A DNA stretch of 7,781 nt from Bryobacterales bacterium (GTDB taxonomy: Bacteria > Acidobacteriota > Terriglobia > Bryobacterales > Bryobacteraceae): the NCBI GenBank assembly GCA_003154855.1, contig PMEV01000250.1, forward strand, positions 976-8,756, read 5' to 3'. Below, one piece after another: positions 1 to 4,853 of this stretch. The position numbers and the translations under genes are program-made. The notes beneath the pieces are model-generated. The model made no database searches, was not told where the DNA came from, and worked only from the letters and a program-made list of their open reading frames with translations. The first letter of the stretch is position 1. The number at the start of each line of letters is the position of its first letter.

Positions 1-2882
1 AGGCTCACCTCATCGGCGGCCAGGCGGCCGACCTGGCCCTCGGCGGCGGAACATTCTTCGGAAAGCAGGGTGACGCGCTGGTCGAGTTCGAGGTTGCTGC
101 CGAGGAGGCGGGCGCGCTCGACGCCCAGGCGCTCGAGGTCGCGGGCAATCTCCTCGCTACGCGCAGTCAGCTCGCCGATCTGGGCTTCCAGGCGGGCCAC
201 GGCGGCGCGCTCGGCGCGGCGTCGCTCGTCGAGACCGGCCATCTCGGCGCGCAGGGCGGAATGCTCTTCGCCGACGTGGGAGACCTGGGCCTTCAGCCCG
301 TCCAACTCGGCGCGGGCGGCTTCGATCTCCCGCTCGTGCCCGGAGAGGGCGCGTTCGCGCTCTTCGACCGCGGCCTGATCGTGAAGCCGCCGGGCCTGGG
401 AACGCTCGCGCTCCTTGGCGATGCGATCCAGCTCGAGGCGAGCCACGGAAAGACGGGAGGCGGCGCGGGAAAGCTCGCCGGCCAGCTTGCGCATCTCGTG
501 ATCGAGGGCCAGCGCTTCCTTCTCCTGGTTCTGCTGGAGGCCGCGGAGACGCTCGGCTTCCTGTTCGAGCCAGGCGATGTCGCGATCGAGGGTTTCGATG
601 CGCGCGGCGGCCTCCTCGAGTTGCTTCTGGCGCGTCTGCACCTGCGCCTTCACCTCGCGCAATTCGCGCTTGAGGGCCAGCGGACCGCTGGAGCTTTTCC
701 TGCCGCCGCTCACGGCGTGGCCGTGATAACAGACGCCATCCGGCAGGAGGAAGTAGTAATCCGGGAACTCGAGGGCGAGGCTGCGTGCGGCGGCGCGGTC
801 GGTGGCCAGATAGCATTGCGCCAGACGCCGCAGGCACTGCACCGAGGAACCACTGAAGCCGTTGGTGAGGCGGAGGACACTGCTGAGCGGCGCCACCACT
901 CCCGCCGCCGCATCCACGGGCGATTCGCCGCCGCAGGGGCTGCCGTCCGGCTCGGGATGCACGAGGAAGGTGGCGCGTCCCTCCTGGCTGGAGCGCATGA
1001 TCTCGACGCCGCTCTCGGCTTGGCGCCAATCCTTGACCACGATGTACTCGAGCTCGTCGTGGAGGAACTCCTCGGCGGCCTTTTCGTAAGCGGGCTCGAC
1101 CTCGACGAAATCGGCGAGCACGCCGAGTGGGTGCAGCTCCGGGGCCTGGCCGCGCTCGATGGCGGTGAAGAGGCGCTTGACGGAGTCGGTGGTATAGGCG
1201 CGGTGGGAGAGAATCTCATCGAGCGAATCGCGGCGGGCCTGGAGCTGTGAGAATTCCGAGCGCGCTCGGTCGAGCCCGCGGCGGGCCTCCGCCAGTTCGG
1301 CCTTGCACTCGGCCATTTCACGCTCGGCGCGGGCGCGCTGGTCGGAAACCGACTCGAGTTCCAACTGGCTGGCGGCCAGCTTGCTGGAGAGCTCGGCTTG
1401 GGAGGCGCTCAGCCATTCCTGGTCGGAAACGGCGGATTGCTCCTCCTTCTGGGCCTTGGCGGCGTCGCGGTCGAGGGCGGCCAGATAGGTGTCGATCTGA
1501 CCGAGCTGGTTCTTGAGGGAAGCGGCCTCGCCGAGCAGCCGCAACACGCCCTGGCGCGAGGACTCGATTCCGCGCTCGCGCTCCGCAAGGCGAGCCTGCA
1601 GCGCGTCGCGTTCAAGCCCTTTGGCCTCGAGCCGCTGACGGGCGGTCTCGGTATTGGCGTCTTGTTCGGCGACGCTTTTGCGGCCAGCCGTCAGCTCCTG
1701 GCCCAGGGTCGCGAGGCGGTTGTCGAGATCCTCGAATTCCCCCTCGCCCTGGGCCATTCTCTGCTCGATGGAGCCGACCTGCTTGGCCTGATAGTCGAGC
1801 CGCCCGCGCGTACGCTCCAATTCCAGATTCAGCTCTGCCAGCCTCTTGCGAGCTTCCGTGAGTTGTTCTTCGGTCTGGTAGCCTTGGGCCTGCGAGCGGC
1901 TATATTCCTGTTCCTTGGCGGCGGCCTCGCTGGAGAGGGATTCGAAAAGGGCCGTGGCCAGATTGAGTTCGAGGGCGATGCGCGTCGTTTCGGCTTCGAG
2001 CACGCTGTAACGCGCCGCCAGTACGCGCCGCAACTGGGCGTTCATCTCGGTCTTCAATTCTTCGAAGCGGCGGGCCTTGGCGGCCTGGCGTTTGAGCGAA
2101 TTGGCCTGGCGGCCGACCTCTTCGAGGATGTCGAAGACGCGCTCGAGGTTGTGCTTGGCGCCCTCGAGCCGGGCCTCCGCGAGCCGGCGGCGCGACTTGA
2201 ACTTGGAGATCCCGGCGGCTTCCTCGATCACCAGGCGGCGGTCCTGCGGGCGGGAACTGAGGAGCTGGCCGATGCGACCCTGCTCGATGATGGCGTAGGA
2301 CTCGGGGCCGAGACCGGTGCCCATGAAGATGTCCTGGATGTCGCGGAGGCGAGCGGTGCGGCCATCGATCAGGTACTCGCTCTCGCCGGACCGGAACAGG
2401 CGGCGGGTGAGCGTGATTTCCCGCGGGCCATGCTCGAGGCCATGGCCGCTCGCGCCATTGGTCCCGTTGGCTGCGCCGTTGGTTCCGTTGGTTCCGTTCG
2501 CGGCGTGGGTGGTGTCGGCGCCGTTGGTCCCGTTGGTCCCATTCGTGCCGTTGGTGCCGTTGGCGTGGCCGTTGGGCGCGCCGTTGGTCTTGGCCAGCCC
2601 GACGAAGTGGAAGCCGGGATCGACCATGGTGATGGTGACCGAGGCCAAGCTAAGGGGTTTACGGTCGCGGGTACCGGCGAAGATCACGTCCTCCATGCGG
2701 GCGCCACGGAGGGTCTTGGCGGACTGCTCGCCCAGCACCCAGTTGATGGCATCCGCGAGGTTGGATTTCCCGCAACCGTTGGGACCGACAATGGCGGCCA
2801 CACCGGAACCCGAAAAACGGAGCTCGGTGCGCTCGGGGAAGGACTTGAACCCCTGAAGTTCGACGCGTTTGAGTTTAAGCAA
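1..2882 (-). CDS. smc: Chromosome segregation protein SMC, 3'-truncated by the window edge
   Basis: SMC is the cytoplasmic, DNA-bound ATPase of the Smc-ScpAB complex, which compacts and separates replicated chromosomes. I translated the whole frame (960 codons) and found it open to the window edge with no frameshift. Visible parts in order: an N-terminal ABC half-head starting MLKLKRVELQGFKSFPERT; Walker A GPNGCGKS at residues 33-40 (Lys39); the LRGARMEDVIFAGT segment; an Asn-Gly-Thr rich insertion at about 99-152; the TRRLFRSGESEYLIDG motif; the Q-loop around Gln201 (IIEQGRIGQLL); EEAAGISKFKSRRR at about 220; a first coiled-coil arm to about 560; a hinge at about 562-735 (with GRATFLVHPE and a closing VSGG); and the returning coil to the edge. 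The signature LSGGE, Walker B and D-loop lie outside the window. The TTG start at 2882 is forced: an in-frame TAG sits three codons upstream, the first in-frame ATG is in the middle of the head, and TGAGGAG lies upstream as ribosome binding site. Compared with Bacillus SMC as I remember it, the Walker A to Q-loop distance is about 55 residues longer. Confidence 0.97.
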   Translation of the reverse strand, partial: MLKLKRVELQGFKSFPERTELRFSGSGVAAIVGPNGCGKSNLADAINWVLGEQSAKTLRGARMEDVIFAGTRDRKPLSLASVTITMVDPGFHFVGLAKTNGAPNGHANGTNGTNGTNGTNGADTTHAANGTNGTNGAANGTNGASGHGLEHGPREITLTRRLFRSGESEYLIDGRTARLRDIQDIFMGTGLGPESYAIIEQGRIGQLLSSRPQDRRLVIEEAAGISKFKSRRRLAEARLEGAKHNLERVFDILEEVGRQANSLKRQAAKARRFEELKTEMNAQLRRVLAARYSVLEAETTRIALELNLATALFESLSSEAAAKEQEYSRSQAQGYQTEEQLTEARKRLAELNLELERTRGRLDYQAKQVGSIEQRMAQGEGEFEDLDNRLATLGQELTAGRKSVAEQDANTETARQRLEAKGLERDALQARLAERERGIESSRQGVLRLLGEAASLKNQLGQIDTYLAALDRDAAKAQKEEQSAVSDQEWLSASQAELSSKLAASQLELESVSDQRARAEREMAECKAELAEARRGLDRARSEFSQLQARRDSLDEILSHRAYTTDSVKRLFTAIERGQAPELHPLGVLADFVEVEPAYEKAAEEFLHDELEYIVVKDWRQAESGVEIMRSSQEGRATFLVHPEPDGSPCGGESPVDAAAGVVAPLSSVLRLTNGFSGSSVQCLRRLAQCYLATDRAAARSLALEFPDYYFLLPDGVCYHGHAVSGGRKSSSGPLALKRELREVKAQVQTRQKQLEEAAARIETLDRDIAWLEQEAERLRGLQQNQEKEALALDHEMRKLAGELSRAASRLSVARLELDRIAKERERSQARRLHDQAAVEERERALSGHEREIEAARAELDGLKAQVSHVGEEHSALRAEMAGLDERRRAERAAVARLEAQIGELTARSEEIARDLERLGVERARLLGSNLELDQRVTLLSEECSAAEGQVGRLAADEVS
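2427..2588 (-). repeat. Asn-Gly-Thr/Ala codon repeat tract inside smc
   Basis: Read on the minus strand in the smc frame, this stretch encodes residues 99-152. It contains twelve Asn-Gly dipeptides, mostly as TNG triplets with ANG and PNG variants, and is interrupted by ADTTHAA and flanked by GHGLEHG. The DNA is a degenerate 9-mer repeat (AACGGNACC and relatives), with AAC/AAT and GGC/GGA/GGG used in different copies, so the units have diverged at synonymous positions while the peptide pattern stayed. It lies between the VTITMVD strand and the EITLTRR strand of the ATPase head, a place where bacterial SMC proteins usually have a short loop. The frame is intact across it. The likely form is a flexible surface loop; its function is unknown. 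Confidence 0.9.
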
Positions 2883-2916
2883 GGTTCGCTAGCTCCTCAG
2901 TCAGACGAACATTTCT

Positions 2917-2938
2917 CCGGGGCCCGACGGGGCCCCGG
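2917..2938 (-). other. GC-rich hairpin in the smc leader
   Basis: CCGGGGCCC at 2917-2925 and GGGCCCCGG at 2930-2938 are perfect reverse complements separated by a four-base loop (GACG), giving a 9-bp all-GC stem. On the minus strand it sits about 35 bases ahead of the smc TTG start and about 15 bases ahead of its TGAGGAG ribosome binding site, so it would form in the smc mRNA leader. No T-run follows it in either direction, so it does not look like a standard intrinsic terminator. It may pause polymerase, affect translation or mRNA stability, or be incidental in GC-rich DNA. Confidence 0.55.
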
Positions 2939-3018
2939 CTCTCGGGGGATGAGACCATGGTAAACGGGACGGGGCAAAAAGTAAAGCACATTCAGTACTC
3001 CCTGTAGGGGCATCGGGC

Positions 3019-3036
3019 TAGAGAATCCATTCTATA
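3019..3036 (-). promoter_or_regulatory. smc: Near-palindrome overlapping a possible smc -10 box
   Basis: The two arms TAGAGAAT and ATTCTATA flank a CC centre and match at seven of eight positions, the symmetry expected of a dimeric regulator's site. On the minus strand the right arm contains TAGAAT (bases 3034-3029), a five-of-six match to a -10 box, which would start smc transcription near 3022 and give a leader of about 140 bases. I see no matching -35 box at the right distance, so the promoter reading is weak. Confidence 0.25.
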
Positions 3037-3065
3037 GGGGCCGACACGCGGATCATTGGTTAAAT

Positions 3066-3093
3066 CGCCAGGCATCGGGGCTCTGTCCTGGCG
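3066..3093. repeat. Intergenic inverted repeat, 7-bp perfect arms
   Basis: CGCCAGG (3066-3072) and CCTGGCG (3087-3093) are exact reverse complements around a 14-base spacer. The pairing extends by ATC/GAT if two bases (TC) are bulged out on the right. It lies mid-way between the divergent starts of smc and the 3184 gene. It could be a protein-binding site or an RNA stem; the sequence alone does not decide. Confidence 0.35.
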
Positions 3094-3161
3094 TCGATTG
3101 TAGCCGGAACGCGGGCCAGCGCCAAAAAAAGTCCGGTACTGTCCACGGACGGTATCGATTG

Positions 3162-3170
3162 TGGTATAGC
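3162..3170 (+). promoter_or_regulatory. Possible extended -10 promoter for the DUF5343-like gene
   Basis: TGG followed by TATAGC forms an extended -10 element (TGN plus a four-of-six match to TATAAT). Transcription would begin near 3177, only about seven bases before the ATG at 3184. No Shine-Dalgarno sequence is present between, so the mRNA may be leaderless or nearly so. There is no recognisable -35 box. Confidence 0.35.
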
Positions 3171-3183
3171 AGACAGTATAGAC

Positions 3184-3813
3184 ATGGAAGCGCATCCCGT
3201 CCCCTACGTTCCGTTCCGCACATTCCTGGCCGCGCTGGAGACGCTGGAGCGGGGCTGCCCGAACCAGCTCGACCGCTCGGTCTGGCCATCGTCTTCGGGC
3301 GCCATCCAGGGGCAGTTGCTGGGGGCGTTCCGATTCCTGGGCCTGATGGACGAGGCCCAATGCCCGAGCGCGGAATTGCGGGAGCTGATCGGCAAGAAGG
3401 AGAGCCGGCGGCCGCTGCTGCGCCGCATTCTGGAAAAGAACTACGCGACGCTAGTGGCGATGGACCTCAGCCGCACCTCGCCCCACCAGCTCGAGGAGGC
3501 GATGCGGCAGTATGGGCTCACCGGCGCGACGCACAAGAAGGCCCTGTCGTTCTTCCTGCAAGCGGCGCAATACGCGGGACTGCCGCTCTCGGTGCTGCTG
3601 CGGGCGAAGATACGGGGCAGCGGCGGCGGACCACGGCAGCGGCGCGCGCCGGCAGTGGAGGCGGTGGCCGCGATCGCGGCGGGCAAGACGGTCCACCTGA
3701 AAAGCGGCGGAAGCGTGACGCTCACTACGGCTGTGGATCTGTTCTCGCTGAACGCGGAGGACCGGAAGTTCGTATTCGAGCTGATCGACCGGATGCGGGA
3801 GTACGGGGGGTAG
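3184..3813 (+). CDS. DUF5343-like small cytoplasmic protein, function unknown
   Basis: The product has 209 residues, with no signal peptide or membrane segment, so it should be cytoplasmic. The N-terminal part (about 5-140) reads like the DUF5343 type of bacterial protein: a PYVPFRTFL opening, a Pro/Asp-Arg-Ser stretch (NQLDRSVWPS), the helix QGQLLGAFRFLGLMDE at 42-57, and an L-ARLEEAMRQYG-like helix followed by KKALSFFLQAAQYAGLPLS at about 119-137. That assignment is from memory of the family's sequence pattern, not from a search. A basic linker (about 144-155, rich in Gly, Arg and Pro) leads to a short C-terminal module, HLKSGGSVTLTTAVDLFSLN then DRKFVFELIDRMREY, which looks like a small beta hairpin plus a helix. 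The ATG at 3184 is chosen because conserved-looking sequence starts almost at once and the next in-frame ATG is about 54 codons in. No ribosome binding site is visible. It is transcribed away from smc and converges on the 3822-4619 gene. No catalytic motif is evident; a regulatory or nucleic-acid-binding role is only a guess. Confidence 0.85.
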   Translation: MEAHPVPYVPFRTFLAALETLERGCPNQLDRSVWPSSSGAIQGQLLGAFRFLGLMDEAQCPSAELRELIGKKESRRPLLRRILEKNYATLVAMDLSRTSPHQLEEAMRQYGLTGATHKKALSFFLQAAQYAGLPLSVLLRAKIRGSGGGPRQRRAPAVEAVAAIAAGKTVHLKSGGSVTLTTAVDLFSLNAEDRKFVFELIDRMREYGG

Positions 3814-3821
3814 GGGACTCT

Positions 3822-4619
3822 CTATTTAAGCGGCTTGAGGATTTGAATGGTGGAGGGCAGGGTGAAGAGGCTCTGGGCGAGACCCTGGTTGATCTGGACC
3901 GTGTCCGCGTAGATCTCGTAGATTTTCTCGTCGTTGCGAAAGCGCTGGATGTCGAAAGGCCATTGGACGCCGCCGCCGACGTCGCGGTACTTGGCGAAAA
4001 TGGTGACCTCCTCGAAGCGGTCGCGGGTTTTCGGATCGCGGCGGACGTAGAGCTGGCGGACGGGGAGCTTGGTGAGGCGGTCCAGGTAGACCCTCACGGA
4101 ACGGTTATCCGCGTCGCTGATATCGACGACGTCCACAATCCGGTTGTCGATCCTGTCCGCATCCTGATAATCGAAGGCCAGCTCCGGTTCTCCGAGCCGC
4201 TGCCGGAGAATGTAGAAAACGTTGTGGAGCGTGGAGTCCTGGTAGCGGTCGAGGGTCTCGGGAGGCACAGGGCGCGCGCCGCGGAAAGTGATCTGATACC
4301 CTTTTCCATCGGCGAAGAGCACGGCGCCGCTGCGTTCGTTGGGGCCGAAGGACTGGCGCTCTCGCACCCAGAGCGTGCCGGGCACGGGCGGGTCGGGGCG
4401 CTGGACGTAGCGGGTGTAAATGGCAGCGCGCCCGAGGCCCGACAACTTCTCGTGATAGAAGGAGTAGGCGCGGCCCGACTCGGTGCGGTCCTGCACGGCC
4501 AGGAAGCGGTCCCCGCCCAGCGCCGCGAGCGTTTGGTCGATGAGGCGCTTGCCACGCTCCTGCGGGGTTTGGGCGAGCGCGGCGGCCAGGGATAGAAGGA
4601 ATACCAGAAGGACTCTCAC
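3822..4619 (-). CDS. Exported protein of unknown function, possibly LolA-like
   Basis: The predicted product has 265 residues from a GTG start at 4619. It begins MRVLLVFLLSLAAALAQ, a classical Sec signal peptide (one basic residue, a hydrophobic core, AxA-type cleavage near residue 16), so the mature protein should be periplasmic or exported; no lipobox cysteine is present. The mature part starts with QERGKRLIDQTLAALGGDRFLAVQDRT, then SGRAYSFYHEKLSGLGRAAIYTRY, and continues with alternating short beta-strand-like segments (VRVYLDRLTKLPVRQLYVRR, FEEVTIFAKYRDVGGGVQWPFDI, YEIYADTVQINQG) before ending SLFTLPSTIQILKPLK. This strand-rich pattern with a YxxxGGVxWP-type motif resembles the beta-barrel lipid-binding fold of LolA/LolB-like proteins, but I assign the family only tentatively. 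The frame stays open upstream to an ATG at 4844, but that extension is Arg/Pro-rich, has no signal character and would put 75 residues before the signal peptide, so I reject it. The stop lies 8 bp from the stop of the convergent 3184 gene. Confidence 0.82.
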   Translation of the reverse strand: MRVLLVFLLSLAAALAQTPQERGKRLIDQTLAALGGDRFLAVQDRTESGRAYSFYHEKLSGLGRAAIYTRYVQRPDPPVPGTLWVRERQSFGPNERSGAVLFADGKGYQITFRGARPVPPETLDRYQDSTLHNVFYILRQRLGEPELAFDYQDADRIDNRIVDVVDISDADNRSVRVYLDRLTKLPVRQLYVRRDPKTRDRFEEVTIFAKYRDVGGGVQWPFDIQRFRNDEKIYEIYADTVQINQGLAQSLFTLPSTIQILKPLK

Positions 4620-4707
4620 GCCTGTAGGATATCGCGAGTTGGCAGCCGGCTCGGGAATCGCCAGATGGGAGGGGATGCCTGCGCCGGTGTCGGAGGGCGC
4701 CAAGGGC

Positions 4708-4736
4708 TTGGCATCCTCACCGCGACCGGATAAACT
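4708..4736 (+). promoter_or_regulatory. Sigma70-like promoter for the secreted multidomain protein
   Basis: TTGGCA at 4708-4713 (five of six to TTGACA) and TAAACT at 4731-4736 (four of six to TATAAT) are separated by exactly 17 bases. Transcription would start near 4743 and leave a leader of about 110 bases before the ATG at 4854. It is the best two-box promoter in the window. Position and direction fit the downstream gene. Confidence 0.5.
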
Positions 4737-4753
4737 GTAGATGCTGGTTATGC

Positions 4754-4834
4754 AGCCCGGATGGTGGTTGCGTGCAGCCGGGGACTCGCACGAGGTCCTA
4801 CGGGAACGGCGCCGCCATGCTCTGGAGCCGGGCT
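4754..4834 (+). other. Possible structured RNA leader upstream of the secreted protein gene
   Basis: Several complementary arms nest here. AGCCCGG (4754-4760) pairs perfectly with CCGGGCT (4828-4834). The directly adjoining ATGGTGG (4761-4767) pairs with CCGCCAT (4812-4818) with one G-U pair, and CGTGC (4771-4775) pairs with GCACG (4788-4792) inside. The closing helix ends nine bases before the AAGGAG ribosome binding site at 4843-4848. The whole lies inside the predicted transcript leader. I do not recognise it as a known riboswitch class; the core lacks the conserved elements I remember for cyclic-di-GMP or cobalamin aptamers. In GC-rich DNA such pairing can arise by chance. Confidence 0.3.
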
Positions 4835-4853
4835 TCAAGTGCAAGGAGCCCCT

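Larger units (their letters stand above)
2883..3183. other. Divergent intergenic region between smc and the DUF5343-like gene
   Basis: I find no convincing coding region here. It must hold the control regions of smc (leftward) and of the gene starting at 3184 (rightward). Structured elements I can see are a 9-bp GC hairpin at 2917-2938, an 18-bp near-palindrome at 3019-3036, a perfect 7-bp inverted repeat with arms 3066-3072 and 3087-3093, and the octamer TCGATTGT occurring twice (3094-3101 and 3155-3162). A run of seven A residues lies at 3124-3130. No strong sigma70 promoter with both boxes is obvious in either direction. Confidence 0.7.

Noticed and set aside
261..1250. A 329-codon plus-strand open frame antisense to smc
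   Set aside because: Same reason: the opposite strand carries the SMC hinge and coiled coil without interruption, and the plus-strand product shows no domain.
2427..2588. NGT triplets as N-glycosylation sequons
   Set aside because: The protein is a cytoplasmic bacterial ATPase, so sequon resemblance has no expected meaning here.
2430..2590. CRISPR-like or minisatellite array
   Set aside because: The repeat unit is a 9-base codon repeat without spacers, in frame with smc; it is a coding low-complexity tract.
1398..2963. A 521-codon plus-strand open frame antisense to smc
   Set aside because: It is a shadow of the minus-strand smc frame in GC-rich DNA. Its product is repetitive Val-Gly/Leu-Glu sequence mirroring the smc codons, while the minus strand encodes every SMC landmark in order.
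3124..3150. Minus-strand terminator made of a 5-bp stem (GTCCG/CGGAC) followed by seven T residues
   Set aside because: The stem is only 5 bp with a 10-base loop, and no minus-strand gene ends nearby; the closest one ends at 3822.
3159..4595. A 478-codon plus-strand open frame running through two genes
   Set aside because: It overlaps the DUF5343-like gene in another frame and then reads antisense to the exported protein gene. The two genes show motifs or a signal peptide; this frame does not.
4754..4834. tRNA gene suggested by the 7-bp closing stem
   Set aside because: No T-loop consensus (GTTCGAATC type), no recognisable anticodon arm and no CCA-compatible end; the internal arms do not form a cloverleaf.
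4620..4844. N-terminal extension of the minus-strand exported protein to an ATG at 4844
   Set aside because: The extra 75 residues are Arg/Pro-rich without conserved character and would bury the signal peptide; the GTG at 4619 starts exactly at it.
4761..4853. N-terminal extension of the secreted protein to an ATG at 4761
   Set aside because: The ATG at 4854 has a strong AAGGAG at good spacing and opens a signal peptide; the extension would place 31 residues before it.
4743..4853. Known riboswitch such as cyclic-di-GMP or cobalamin type
   Set aside because: The conserved core sequences I remember for these aptamers are absent.
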